Below, piece after piece: positions 52,223-61,731 of a DNA stretch of 64,000 bases. The notes below the pieces were generated by a model. The model had not been told where the DNA came from, ran no database searches, and saw only the letters and a list, made by a program, of their open reading frames with translations. The stretch's first letter is position 1. Every line of letters begins with the position of its first letter. This stretch comes from Kordia sp. (lineage in GTDB: Bacteria; Bacteroidota; Bacteroidia; Flavobacteriales; Flavobacteriaceae), in contig NVVR01000010.1 of the NCBI GenBank assembly GCA_002733415.1, positions 1 to 64,000 of the forward strand, in the 5' to 3' direction. Both the position numbers and the translations under genes were made by a program.

Positions 52223-53890
52223 TTATATTTTGTTAGCTGCTGCCTTTATTTTTCCTGCTATATCTATTTTAAACCATTTCTTCTCTAAAATTAATATACT
52301 TCCCTCAATTTCTTCTTCTTTTAGAACTGATATCATGAAGTCCTTACTAATTTTGAATTTAGTTGTAATACCACCACTTTCAGTTTCTTTATGAGTGTAC
52401 AACATAATGTTATCGATTATATTTAGAGTGTCATTTAAAGTTAAGAGGTACAACTCAGATTGTCCTGATTCCATAAATCCTGATACAAGCAATAATCTTG
52501 TTTTTCCTAATGACGGAAGTTTGGCAAACTGAAAATCTGTTAAGTGATCAAATTCTGTAATGTCCAGCGTTTCTTCAATTGTGCTGAAATCTTTTAATTC
52601 AATAGCAAAATCATAAGAGAATTTAATTGGTAAAGAAATCGTTTCGTACTCTTCAATAGCTTGTAATATTGGTGTCAGACTATTCTTAGAAAGATTTAGA
52701 TGTTCTCGTCCTTTAATAGTTGACTTCTCATTTACTAAATCACTTTCTCTATATTTTTTAAAAACAAAAAAGAATCCATCTTGAGCAGTGATTATATGCC
52801 TATCATTGAATACAACAATATTATCGAATGGGAAATCTTCATTTGTTGAAAATAAATATGATGAATTATTTTTTTCTCCCAATTCATCTTCAATACACTG
52901 TTTAGCACCCTTATAAAAGAAAGAATTCCAATCTAGTAAGCTTTTAATTTTCGTAAAATCAAGGTTTATTTCTTTATTTAAATAAACTATCTCTGCTTCT
53001 TCTGAAGTAAATGCTGCATTAGAATTATCACAAAACTGAAAACTTCTAAAGAAAATAAAGTTCTCAAACTCATCATTATCTTGGACTACAGCTGACTCAT
53101 CCGCTTTAATTTCATTAATAATTTTGTTAAAACTTAAATACTTATCGTTTTTCCAATAAACATCAACAATATCAAATGTTCTATCCTTTTTATTCAGTTT
53201 GTATTTTATGGTGTTTCCTTTGAAACAATTCTCTGACTCCTCTTTATTTAATGCTCCAGATATTTCAACTATATCCTTATCGCTAAAGTTGTAGTTGTAG
53301 GATACCAGATTATTTTCTAATAATTCAATACAATCTGTTGTGTTATTTATAAGTAACTTATATTCAAATCCACCAAACCAGTTTATCATTTTTAATGGAG
53401 TTATTTTATTGTTTATGAAATTAAATGTTTGAATATTGTTTCTATCTCCAACAATGTTATTCGTTACTATAAAACTGTGGTTTTCGTTAAATTCATAGAT
53501 AGATAATGTCCAAAATCCATCCACAACTTGAATTCCTAATGTATTTGGTTTTAGATACTTTATGTTATTATACATTTTAGTTGAATCAATTAAATAATTA
53601 TTTTTTTAGATTGATTCAACTGCTTTTATTCTGTCTTTTTTAGGCCACCACCAACTATTCATTGTAGTTTCGGGTAATAGTTTAAGAATATTAAGAAGCG
53701 TTTTATTTTTAAGATAATCAATTGCGATTGTATCTCTAAATGCCGTATCTATTTGTATTTCAGTTATTGAGTTTTTGTCAATAATTTCACTTTCTTTCTG
53801 CTTATTTACTACCGAATTTATTTTTTCTTTATGGTTACAAGAGTATAGTCCAATTGCGAAAATAAGTAATATGGTACATCTGTAATTCAT
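52223..53890 (-). pseudogene. Lipoprotein gene split by one in-frame TAA (94 + 450 codons)
   Basis: ATG 53890 gives a lipoprotein signal peptide (IGLYSC) and 94 residues ending DRIKAVESI at TAA 53606-53608. The same frame continues without shift through KNNYLIDSTK to the Met at 53575 and then 450 residues to the stop at 52223. The downstream part has no signal peptide of its own although all neighbours are exported, which supports a single ancestral protein of about 555 residues interrupted by a nonsense codon. No known domain is recognised; it is beta-rich. Both parts could still be made if translation restarts at 53575, but that product would stay in the cytoplasm. Confidence 0.7.
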
Positions 53891-53945
53891 TTTTTTAGCT
53901 ATAAATGTCAATTTTTGGTTTGACAGAAAACCTTATTTGTTTTTA

Positions 53946-54788
53946 TTACCGTTTACCATCTGGATTGTTTTCAAAGGTTTTGGGGTTTGGCTTCAATTTA
54001 TTATCAATCCATTTCAACTTTAGTTTTATTTTTGATGATTTTCCCCAATCAGATTCGCTTTCTTCTGTTTTACTATCCGAAAATTCTCCTTCTTCTTTTA
54101 TGTAAATGATTTTGCCTTTAACACCCAAAGAGTCATTAGGAAAATATAACTGCTCCGATTCCCAAATTCCAATATCGTTTCCTGATGTTAACTCAATTAC
54201 TTTATGTAGTTTTTTAGTGTCGAAAAAAAGGTAATAACCACCAGAATTTGCACCACCCGATTCAGGAATATAATTGATGTAAATAATATTGCTAATTTCT
54301 TGTAGTCCTTTATTATCAAATAATTTTAAACAAAATCCATTATTATCTCCTAAATGAACAGATTTGTTTTCAAAATATGCTGTTTTGGTATCCAAAAGCA
54401 CTCTTGTTACAATGTATAATCTATCATCAATTTTTTCAAGATTAATAAAGCAACTTAAATTGTTTTTTTTAACTCTAGTCAAGGAAATTAAACCGCCAAT
54501 GATATAGCCTACTTCGTTTTTATATTTTATTTTATACCAAGGAGATTCAATGCCTTTAAAGGTTGTTTTTACGTTACTTTTTTCAAGAACCTCTAAACAG
54601 TTTCCAATTTTTAGTACAGCTACTATTTCCGCTTCAGAAGAGGGTGCTATTCTAAGTCTTACATTGTCTCCAAACAAGTACGCTATATCTCCATTTTCAA
54701 ATTTTTTATCTATACCAAGGTATTCACAGTCTTGAGCATTATTATAATTTGAATATAATAGGAATAATATTAAAAGTATTTTGTTCAT
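53946..54788 (-). CDS. Exported protein with bacterial SH3-like domain
   Basis: A 280-residue protein with a signal peptide ending NYNNAQ (about residue 18). Residues about 35-95 look like an SH3b domain (DNVRLRIAPSSEAEIVAVLK, then GNCLEVLEKS and WYKIKYKNEVGYIIGGLISL). The remaining 180 residues are unassigned, and the C-terminus is charged (KTEESESDWGKSSKIKLKLK). It may bind cell-wall or other surface ligands. It belongs to the same-strand group of exported proteins and lies 4 bases from the next gene upstream, so the two are cotranscribed. Confidence 0.75.
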   Translation of the reverse strand: MNKILLILFLLYSNYNNAQDCEYLGIDKKFENGDIAYLFGDNVRLRIAPSSEAEIVAVLKIGNCLEVLEKSNVKTTFKGIESPWYKIKYKNEVGYIIGGLISLTRVKKNNLSCFINLEKIDDRLYIVTRVLLDTKTAYFENKSVHLGDNNGFCLKLFDNKGLQEISNIIYINYIPESGGANSGGYYLFFDTKKLHKVIELTSGNDIGIWESEQLYFPNDSLGVKGKIIYIKEEGEFSDSKTEESESDWGKSSKIKLKLKWIDNKLKPNPKTFENNPDGKR

Positions 54789-54792
54789 TTGT

Positions 54793-55620
54793 TTACTGTT
54801 TATTTATTAACTCCATAAGATTGTATTTTCTGTTTAAAATAGGAAGAGCAGTTTCTCCTAAGTTTGTTTGCACTTCTGAAATGCATATATCATCGTATTT
54901 AGTACCTTTATAATAAGTTTTAGGTTCTAAAGTGATGCTATCATTTGTTTTAAAAATAGCATTTACTTTAAACTCTTGGACTAATGGTGTATCATTTAAA
55001 ATTACGGATTGTACGTATTGATTATTAATATATATATTCAACCCTTTAACTCTACCATTTTCATAAAAAAGTTCTTTCGATTTAACATAGCCATTTATTA
55101 AACTCAGTTTTATAGGGTTCATAACAACCTCATTTGCTTTTAGTAAGTTTTTGTTTGAGTATTTACCGCTCAAAAATGATTCCTCTAAATCCAGTTGTAC
55201 ATTTATTTTTACTTTTGCATTAGATTTAAAAACAAATGCAGTAGAATAATCGGTGTCCGATATATTTGTTATTGGGTATTTTTCATTATTAAAGTTGGAA
55301 CTGATTTTAAAAAATAAATTTTCATTAAAAGTTAAGTCTGTATTTGAACAACATCTTCCAAATAGTTTATCAGACCAAGCACTGTGTATTTCTATTCTTT
55401 CTTGCCTGTAGTAGTCAAAAATGCTTGGTAAGTCTTTGTCTGTATATCGTTTTATTTCTTTGATGCTTACAGAGTCAATTTTAGCAAAGTAAACTATTTG
55501 TTCGTTATTAGGCTGAACGGAATCAGTAAGTGGCAAAGGTTTTTCTACATCTTGTTTTTTATTTGAGTTACAACATATAAACGCCAACGAGAAGATTGCT
55601 ATGTAAATTAGTTTATTCAT
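54793..55620 (-). CDS. Lipoprotein of unknown function (275 residues)
   Basis: Signal peptide MNKLIYIAIFSLAFIC with two adjacent Cys (CC) at the lipobox. A Lys/Asn/Pro-rich linker and a beta-rich body follow; no family is recognised. Cys pairs around GRCCSNTD may form a disulfide. It lies 4 bases upstream of the SH3-domain gene and 52 bases downstream of the next lipoprotein gene. Confidence 0.75.
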   Translation of the reverse strand: MNKLIYIAIFSLAFICCNSNKKQDVEKPLPLTDSVQPNNEQIVYFAKIDSVSIKEIKRYTDKDLPSIFDYYRQERIEIHSAWSDKLFGRCCSNTDLTFNENLFFKISSNFNNEKYPITNISDTDYSTAFVFKSNAKVKINVQLDLEESFLSGKYSNKNLLKANEVVMNPIKLSLINGYVKSKELFYENGRVKGLNIYINNQYVQSVILNDTPLVQEFKVNAIFKTNDSITLEPKTYYKGTKYDDICISEVQTNLGETALPILNRKYNLMELINKQ

Positions 55621-55672
55621 TTTTTAAAAAAGTGTAAATATTGCGGCTATACTCATTTTAATACATAGTTTT

Positions 55673-56152
55673 TTAATTTTCCAAAACAAAATAGTCGAGA
55701 ACTTTCCATTCTTCATTTTCTTTTACGAATTTCCCACTACAACCTATACCTTCTACTTTATAAGAGAGTTCAAAATCAGTTGTGTCTTTTATAATATTTA
55801 TTTTGTCAAATATTAAATAGTCTTTAATACCTTCTTTTTCTAGCTCTGACACTAATAGTATTCTAATTTTTTGTCCAAACTTATTTAGATTAAAACTTTT
55901 TCTAATCAATCCCGATTCCAATATTTTTATAGGTAACCTTTCTTTCAATTCAGGATGATAAACCCATTGAAGGTCTGGTAAATCAAGTATACTTTGAATA
56001 ACTAATTCATTCTGATTTAATTCCAATTTCATGAACTCTGATTGAGTGATTGTATTTTCAGAATCAGATTTTTTTTCAATTTTTACTTTCTGTGAATTCT
56101 TGCAGGAAGTCAATAAGAAAATCATCAATAAAATTCCAACTATATTTTTCAT
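55673..56152 (-). CDS. Small lipoprotein of unknown function (159 residues)
   Basis: Signal peptide MKNIVGILLMIFLLTSC with Cys17 as lipidation site, then a basic and Ser-rich linker. The body of about 120 residues ends FVKENEEWKVLDYFVLEN, a pattern seen in small NTF2-like or lipocalin-like exported proteins. That similarity is weak and I assign no function. It is part of the exported-protein run. Confidence 0.7.
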   Translation of the reverse strand: MKNIVGILLMIFLLTSCKNSQKVKIEKKSDSENTITQSEFMKLELNQNELVIQSILDLPDLQWVYHPELKERLPIKILESGLIRKSFNLNKFGQKIRILLVSELEKEGIKDYLIFDKINIIKDTTDFELSYKVEGIGCSGKFVKENEEWKVLDYFVLEN

Positions 56153-56217
56153 TTCGTGAGTTTTATCAATATTTTCTTTTTTTTCCTAAAATTTGGGTTC
56201 TACTACAAATAGTCTAT

Positions 56218-56565
56218 CTAAATAACATCAACAACTTTTTCTAATATATAATGCGTTACTCCTACAACAATAGCAATGACGAGAAGAAGAATAAAACGAA
56301 TAACTGTTGATTTTTTATTAAGCTTTAATTTTTTTTTTAGGTAAAAAACATCAATAGGAATAAATAACAATGCAATAACACTTCCACCTATTAACCCTAC
56401 ATAAACCAAGACTAAGTTAGACATCAAGTTAAGCAGATGCATAAATCCAGTTGATGATGGTTCACCCGCTGGTCCTAAGAGAATTCGCATATAGCCAATA
56501 CCCAGTAGCAATGCTACTACTATCCAAATTAAATATGCTAGAATCTGTTTTAAAACATTCTTCAT
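56218..56565 (-). CDS. Small integral membrane protein (115 residues)
   Basis: Three predicted membrane helices: about 8-30 (LAYLIWIVVALLLGIGYMRI), 45-72 (LVLVYVGLIGGSVIALLFIP) and 88-106 (RFILLLVIAIVVGVTHYI). A basic loop KKKLKLNKKST faces the cytoplasm. No family recognised. It lies 24 bases downstream of the gene at 56590. Confidence 0.7.
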   Translation of the reverse strand: MKNVLKQILAYLIWIVVALLLGIGYMRILLGPAGEPSSTGFMHLLNLMSNLVLVYVGLIGGSVIALLFIPIDVFYLKKKLKLNKKSTVIRFILLLVIAIVVGVTHYILEKVVDVI

Positions 56566-56589
56566 TTTATATACTTTATTACGGTATTA

Positions 56590-56976
56590 TTACACAGAAA
56601 TTTTATGAAACACCTGTTCCATTTCTTCAAAAGCTTTTTTCTGCCCAGGAGCAAGTACAGCTTGCTTAATAATACCTGTTACAATTTGAATTATATCTTT
56701 ACGTGCTCTAACACTCTTTCCAAAATAGGTATCCATTATTTTGTTTGGTATAATGTAAGTCATTTTTAAAGTGTTTTCATTTTGAAAAAACACTTTCATA
56801 CCATGCATTGAACTTTTTTTAAGCACAATACATTGCTCCATTTGTCCGTTAGCATCAGTTCTGTGCTCCCAAATATCATAGTCTTTAGAGCATTCAAAAG
56901 AAGAGGTGCTTTTTAAAAAATTATGAAGTGTGTCTAACGAGTTGTATTCGTTTTTAACTGTGATTGTTTTTTCCAT
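56590..56976 (-). CDS. Unrecognised 128-residue cytoplasmic protein
   Basis: No signal peptide or TM segment. It starts MEKTITVKNEYNSLDTLHNF and continues with CSKDYDIWEHRTDANGQMEQ, then a C-terminal helical part KAFEEMEQVFHKISV. A truncated, stop-containing copy of its first 45 codons is found at 58587-58710, so the gene has been duplicated locally. It is followed at 24 bases by a small membrane protein gene. A toxin-antidote or immunity-type pairing is conceivable but nothing in the sequence proves it. Confidence 0.7.
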   Translation of the reverse strand: MEKTITVKNEYNSLDTLHNFLKSTSSFECSKDYDIWEHRTDANGQMEQCIVLKKSSMHGMKVFFQNENTLKMTYIIPNKIMDTYFGKSVRARKDIIQIVTGIIKQAVLAPGQKKAFEEMEQVFHKISV

Positions 56977-57053
56977 TGGTATGTTTTGTTATTTGATTAG
57001 TAAACAAACCACCTTTAGGGTGTAAAAATGGTTTGCCTCTGTTTAGTTTTAAT

Positions 57054-58496
57054 TTAAAAAGCTCTTACAGCTCTTGCAAAATATGAATTACCATCTTTAC
57101 CACCTCCAGCTAGAACTCCTGTAGTAAGGTTAACAAACCTAGCAGAACTGGTATTAATTTCAGTAGAACTCCAATGAAATTGATATGTTATTTGTCCTCC
57201 ATTTGCTGCAATTTCAGTGTTAACAATACCTATGTTTAAATACATAGCATATAATTCATCTTCACTAGGTAAAAACCAATCATCATAACCATTAAGACTC
57301 AAGTTAGCAATTTGATCCACAACAGTTCCAACTGTTGTACAGGCCGCTTCAATTGCTACTGTATTGGTAGCTCCACTTCCTATAACTGAATCAGTTCCTA
57401 CACTTATGCTATCACATCCCCATACTCCTGAAATAAATTGATTACTTACAGCACATACCATACCATGTGTATTATCTGTTGGGTCAACCCAAAATACAAC
57501 ACCACCATCACGAAAATCTCCTATTGCTGCAGGTTCAGCTATATCATTTAGATTGATCGTTACAACAGACGTTTCTGTGCTTACCGAATTATCAACTGAA
57601 ATATTAGCTGTAATAGTTGGGTTTGTTTCAAAATCGAATAAAGTAGCATCAGTAACGGTTAATTCTCCTGTACTTGCGTTTATGCTTAAAGCACCTGTAG
57701 GTGTTTGAGAGATTATACTATAACTTAAAGTCCCGTCACCATTAGCTTGAACCGTACCTAGAGAATCTCCATTTGTTGGATTTTCATCTATAGCTGTTGT
57801 AAAATCTTGAATACTTAATTCATTTACATTGTTAAGGTTAATTGTAGCAGTTATAGTTTCTGTAGTTCCAGAATTATCAACTAAAATATCTGCTGTAATT
57901 GTAGGATTAGTTTCAAAATCGAATAAAGTAGCATCAGTAACAGTAAGCTCTCCTGTGTTTGCATCTATACCAAGAGCTCCTGCTGGCGTTTGGGTTGTTA
58001 TACTATAAGTTAATGTCCCGTCTCCAGTAGCTTGGACAGTTCCAACAGCATCGCCATTGGTTGGATTTTCATCAATTACTGTAGTGAAATCTTGAACATT
58101 TACCTCACTTAAGTTATTTATATTAATGGTTACAGTTGCATTATTTGCAGCTCCATCAACAGAAACAGTTGCTGTTAGTACTGGGGTTGTTTCAAAGTCG
58201 AATAACGTAGCGTCAGCAACCGTTAACTCTCCAGTACTTGCATCTATATTTAAAGCTCCTGTTGGTGTTTGTGTTGTTATACTGTATACTAAGCTACCTC
58301 CGCCAATAGTTTGCGTAGTTACTACAGTGCCAATAACTTGCCCTACTGTAGGGTTTTCATCAATGGCTACTGCTAAATCTTGAACGCTTATTTCGTTATT
58401 CGCTACAATTACTGCATCATCGTCGTTACCACAACTTATAAATAGTAGGGTTGTTACTATAAAAACTATGTTTAAAATTGTTTTTAATTTTTTCAT
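57054..58496 (-). CDS. Lipoprotein with three cadherin-like repeats and a DUF1566-like C-terminus
   Basis: A 480-residue exported protein. Lipobox LLFISC (Cys22), then GNDDD. Three tandem cadherin-like repeats of about 95 residues carry AIDENPTVGQVIG, VIDENPTNGDAVG and AIDENPTNGDSLG, and each contains STGELTV- or NTGELTV-type turns. From about residue 335 a C-terminal domain of the DUF1566/Lcl type appears (GDFRDGGVVFWVDPTDNTHG, LNGYDDWFLPSEDELYAMYL, FARAVRAF). The protein is probably surface adhesive. It has a paralogue at 58746-59705 sharing signal peptide, first repeat and leader. Confidence 0.88.
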   Translation of the reverse strand: MKKLKTILNIVFIVTTLLFISCGNDDDAVIVANNEISVQDLAVAIDENPTVGQVIGTVVTTQTIGGGSLVYSITTQTPTGALNIDASTGELTVADATLFDFETTPVLTATVSVDGAANNATVTININNLSEVNVQDFTTVIDENPTNGDAVGTVQATGDGTLTYSITTQTPAGALGIDANTGELTVTDATLFDFETNPTITADILVDNSGTTETITATINLNNVNELSIQDFTTAIDENPTNGDSLGTVQANGDGTLSYSIISQTPTGALSINASTGELTVTDATLFDFETNPTITANISVDNSVSTETSVVTINLNDIAEPAAIGDFRDGGVVFWVDPTDNTHGMVCAVSNQFISGVWGCDSISVGTDSVIGSGATNTVAIEAACTTVGTVVDQIANLSLNGYDDWFLPSEDELYAMYLNIGIVNTEIAANGGQITYQFHWSSTEINTSSARFVNLTTGVLAGGGKDGNSYFARAVRAF

Positions 58497-58500
58497 GTTA

Positions 58501-58596
58501 TTGGTTGTTTAAATTAAGTTCTTTTTTATTTTAAAAATTATATAATTCCTTTTTAAGGCTTAAGAAAAAGCGGTTTTTTTAGCTTGAGCAGACTAC
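58501..58596. repeat. Duplicated leader segment, copy 1
   Basis: About 96 bases directly upstream of the lipoprotein start at 58496 match 59708-59803 upstream of its paralogue with only a few differences, from TTGGTTGTTTAAATTAAGTT to AGCTTGAGCAGACTA. This defines the edge of the duplication. Confidence 0.9.
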
Positions 58597-58710
58597 TATG
58601 CTCCCAAATATCATATTCTTTAGAGCACTAAAAAGGTGAGGTACTTTTCAAAAAGTTTTGTAGCATATCTAATGAGTTGTACTCTCTTTTAATTGTGATT
58701 GTTTTTTCCA
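58587..58710 (-). pseudogene. Truncated copy of the 56590-56976 gene
   Basis: ATG 58710 starts MEKTITIKREYNSLDMLQNF and continues to STSPF, where a TAG occurs; the same frame then reads CSKEYDIWEHSS. This matches the first 45 codons of the gene at 56590-56976, after which the similarity ends at the duplicated leader sequence (58500-58596). Confidence 0.85.
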
Positions 58711-58745
58711 TTTAATATTAGTTTTAAACAAGAAGTAATGTGTTT

Positions 58746-59705
58746 TTATTCATAAACAGAATATTCTATAACAACTTTAGGGTGTAAATCAGAATCTGCA
58801 TTATCACTAGAGGCAAATAACATTCTTCTTGTTGAAGTATTTGTTTCATCTTCTAGTCTTAACATAAAACCATAGTTATTTGATGGATTAGCGATCATAT
58901 AACTAGTCATATTGGTCACATCAATATCTAAATAATTTTGAACATTCATTGTAGAATTCACTAATACAACTTCATCGTCAACAGTAGTTATTGGTTGACT
59001 ATTCCATGTAACTGTATCTTCTTCCCAACTACTGGTTACACGTTGTAAAAGTGACGTATTTATACCTGAATGAGTACCGTTTGCTGTTGAGTTATAAGAA
59101 TATAAAGATAGTTCTACACTTTGTACCGTTGCGCCTGCTGGTATTTGAGAAAAATCGAAACGAATTAAATTTCTGGTTTCTTGAGAATTATACATTCCTG
59201 CCATAAAATCTGGATGAGTTGCTAAATTTTGGTCTGCATTATATTCATAAATAAATGCATCCTTTCCATCAGAAACATCTGGTCTAATTGTTTCGGTATA
59301 GTTTACTAATATATCTGGAAGATTATTCAAATTAATAGTAACCATTGCAGTATTTGTAACTCCAATTAAAGAAATGGTTGCTGTAATTGTTTGGTTAGTT
59401 TCATAATCAAATAACGTAGCATCGGCAACAGTTAGTTCTCCTGTACTTGCGTTAATATTTAAAGCTCCTGTTGGTGTTTGTGTTGTTATACTGTATACTA
59501 AGGATCCTCCGCCAACAGTTTGAGTAGTTTGTACTGTTCCAACTACTTGCCCTACTGTAGGGTTTTCATCAATAGTTACTGCTAAATCTTGAACGCTTAT
59601 TACATTATTCGCTACAATTATTGCATCATCGTCGTTACCACAACTTATAAATAATAGGGTTATTGCTATAAAAGCAATATGTAAAAGGATTTTCATTTTT
59701 TTCAT
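58746..59705 (-). CDS. Lipoprotein with one cadherin-like repeat and a DNRLRE-type C-terminal domain
   Basis: A 319-residue exported protein. The signal peptide, lipobox LLFISC and first repeat (IDENPTVGQVVGTVQTTQTV) are nearly the same as in the paralogue at 57054. From about residue 135 the protein changes to a DNRLRE-like carbohydrate-associated module: YTETIRPDVSDGKDAFIYEY, RNLIRFDFSQIPAGATVQSV, SWEEDTVTWNSQP and HPKVVIEY. The shared front with different rears indicates domain shuffling after local duplication. Confidence 0.88.
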   Translation of the reverse strand: MKKMKILLHIAFIAITLLFISCGNDDDAIIVANNVISVQDLAVTIDENPTVGQVVGTVQTTQTVGGGSLVYSITTQTPTGALNINASTGELTVADATLFDYETNQTITATISLIGVTNTAMVTINLNNLPDILVNYTETIRPDVSDGKDAFIYEYNADQNLATHPDFMAGMYNSQETRNLIRFDFSQIPAGATVQSVELSLYSYNSTANGTHSGINTSLLQRVTSSWEEDTVTWNSQPITTVDDEVVLVNSTMNVQNYLDIDVTNMTSYMIANPSNNYGFMLRLEDETNTSTRRMLFASSDNADSDLHPKVVIEYSVYE

Positions 59706-59707
59706 GT

Positions 59708-59803
59708 TGTTGGTTGTTTAAATTAAGTTCTTACTTTATTTTAAAAATTATGTAATTCCATTTTAAGGCTTAAGAAAAAGCGGGTTTTTTAGCTTGAGCA
59801 GAC
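59708..59803. repeat. Duplicated leader segment, copy 2
   Basis: Matches 58501-58596. In this copy the segment ends exactly at the stop codon of the BspA-type gene (59803), while in copy 1 it runs into the truncated gene copy, so it marks a recombination point. Confidence 0.9.
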
Positions 59804-61731
59804 TAATTAGCAACAAACTTTTTAGTAACTGTTCCTTTATTAAAATCTAGCTTTAAAATATAGATTCCGCCTGCTAAAAATCTTGTATCTATATTGATTT
59901 CCTTTCCTGTAGTAACTTTAGCTCCTGTAATACTATAAATTGTATAGTTTTCTAATCTAATGCTATTGGAATGCGTTATATTTATTGCATCCGTAGTTGT
60001 GATTACGGTGATGTCATTAGATAACTCAAAATCAGAAACTCCTAAAGCATCTTGAGTAACCGGGTTAAAACCTGTCCATAAGGCACCTGAATCGTTAACG
60101 TACGCGTCCATAACAGCAGTACCACCTGGTATGTGTAGGTGAATAGTACCACGATTACTAGTACTACCAAAAGTATCATTTGTACCAGTAGTTATAATTG
60201 GTGGTGTTGTGCTTTCAGAAAAAACATCTGTTAAAGTGGCTATAGAAAAAGCGTAATCTCCAATACTTGTAACACTACTTGGTATGGTAACACTTGTAAG
60301 TTGAGCAAGAGAAGGATTCATAGCAAAAGCAAATTCGCCAATACTCGTAACGCTATTTCCTATAACTAAATTAGTCATCTCATCGTTAGATACAAAAGCA
60401 TTATCTCCAATAGTCAAAACACTATCTGGTATCGTAACACTAGTTATATCATTATACCCAAAAACGTAATCACCTATACCTATAAGACCATTTCCTATAA
60501 CTAAATTACTTATTGCATTAGATTCAAAAGCTCGTTGACCAATATTTGTAACACTATCTGGTATGGTAACACTAGTTATACTATTAAAACGAAAAGCGTA
60601 ATCACCAATAGTAGCAACATTATTCCCTATTACTAAATTCGTCATGCCATTATTAACAAAAGCTATATTCCCAATACTAATAACACTATCTGGAATGATA
60701 ACACTAGTTAAATTATTATTATTTCTTATAGCATTATCACCTATAGTAGTTACACTATCAGGTATACTAATACTAGTTAAGCCTTTATTATTAAAAGCAC
60801 TATTGCCAATTTCAGTCACACTAAAATCTGTACAACCACTAGTAACAGTAGCAGGTATGTTAACAACTGTACCTCCAGCAGTATTATAATCAGTAACAGT
60901 TACTTCATTGTTTGGGTTGGCATTGATTTGATAGGTTATATTACCTACTACAAAAGTACCAGAAAGTCCTTCTGCAACACTATTAAAGCCTGTCCATTGT
61001 GCAGTTGCGTATGCAGTTGCTGTACCAGTTGGTATAGATAGGTCGATATTACTACGGCTTCCTCCAAAAGAATCAAGATTAGTATTTCCTCCTACCGTTA
61101 TACCTACAGTTGGAGGTATAGTACTTTCAGAGACAACACAAGTTAATGGATTACCAAAAAAAGCACCAGCTGCAATAGAAGCAACATTATTAGGTATAGT
61201 AACACTAGTTAACTGATTATTTCTAAAAGCATTTAGTCCAATTGTAGTTACATTATCTGGAATTGCAACATTGATTAGCGAACAGCTTATAAAAGAAAAT
61301 TGAGCTATGGATATTAAATTATTACTAAGCACTACATTAGCCAATAGAGGATTCTCTCCAAAACTAAGATTACTTAATTGCGTAACACTATCAGGAATTG
61401 TAACACTTGCAAGTAAATTAGCTTGAAACGCTCGAGAACCAATAGATGTAACACCATCTGGAATAACAATACTTGTTATTTTCTCAGTTGATCCAAAAGC
61501 TAAAAAAGCCTCATCACCAATTTCTGTAACGTTATATGTTGCAGAATTATAGTCTACGGTAGCAGGGATATTAACTGTTGCACCGCCATTTGCATAATCA
61601 TAATCTGTAATTTCAACATTAGTTGTAGATGGAATAACTGTATATTCAATAAAATTACTATCTGTAAACGTTTGTGAATACCCTATTGTTGCTACACATA
61701 GCGTAATTAAAATAAGTAGTGCTTTTTTCAT
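59803..61731 (-). CDS. BspA-type leucine-rich repeat protein with T9SS type A tail
   Basis: A 642-residue secreted protein. Signal peptide ends IGYSQ (about residue 20). Two blocks of BspA-type LRR_5 repeats (about 65-215 and 285-510) carry cores such as LTSVTIPDSVTNIGQRAF and LVIGNNVATIGDYAFRF. Each block closes with a TATAYATAQWTGFNSV- or DAYVNDSGALWTGFNPV-like linker. The C-terminal 70 residues (NYTIYSITGAKVTTGKEINI, GGIYILKLDF, KKFVAN) form a type A sorting domain, so it should be exported by the type IX system and act as an adhesin or surface scaffold. Confidence 0.92.
   Translation of the reverse strand: MKKALLILITLCVATIGYSQTFTDSNFIEYTVIPSTTNVEITDYDYANGGATVNIPATVDYNSATYNVTEIGDEAFLAFGSTEKITSIVIPDGVTSIGSRAFQANLLASVTIPDSVTQLSNLSFGENPLLANVVLSNNLISIAQFSFISCSLINVAIPDNVTTIGLNAFRNNQLTSVTIPNNVASIAAGAFFGNPLTCVVSESTIPPTVGITVGGNTNLDSFGGSRSNIDLSIPTGTATAYATAQWTGFNSVAEGLSGTFVVGNITYQINANPNNEVTVTDYNTAGGTVVNIPATVTSGCTDFSVTEIGNSAFNNKGLTSISIPDSVTTIGDNAIRNNNNLTSVIIPDSVISIGNIAFVNNGMTNLVIGNNVATIGDYAFRFNSITSVTIPDSVTNIGQRAFESNAISNLVIGNGLIGIGDYVFGYNDITSVTIPDSVLTIGDNAFVSNDEMTNLVIGNSVTSIGEFAFAMNPSLAQLTSVTIPSSVTSIGDYAFSIATLTDVFSESTTPPIITTGTNDTFGSTSNRGTIHLHIPGGTAVMDAYVNDSGALWTGFNPVTQDALGVSDFELSNDITVITTTDAINITHSNSIRLENYTIYSITGAKVTTGKEINIDTRFLAGGIYILKLDFNKGTVTKKFVAN

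Noticed and set aside
53641-53690. A fourth GGGTAAT-type promoter element
   Set aside because: CGGGTAATAG occurs inside the coding part of the split lipoprotein gene, lacks the final G of the octamer and has no second box at 16 bases.
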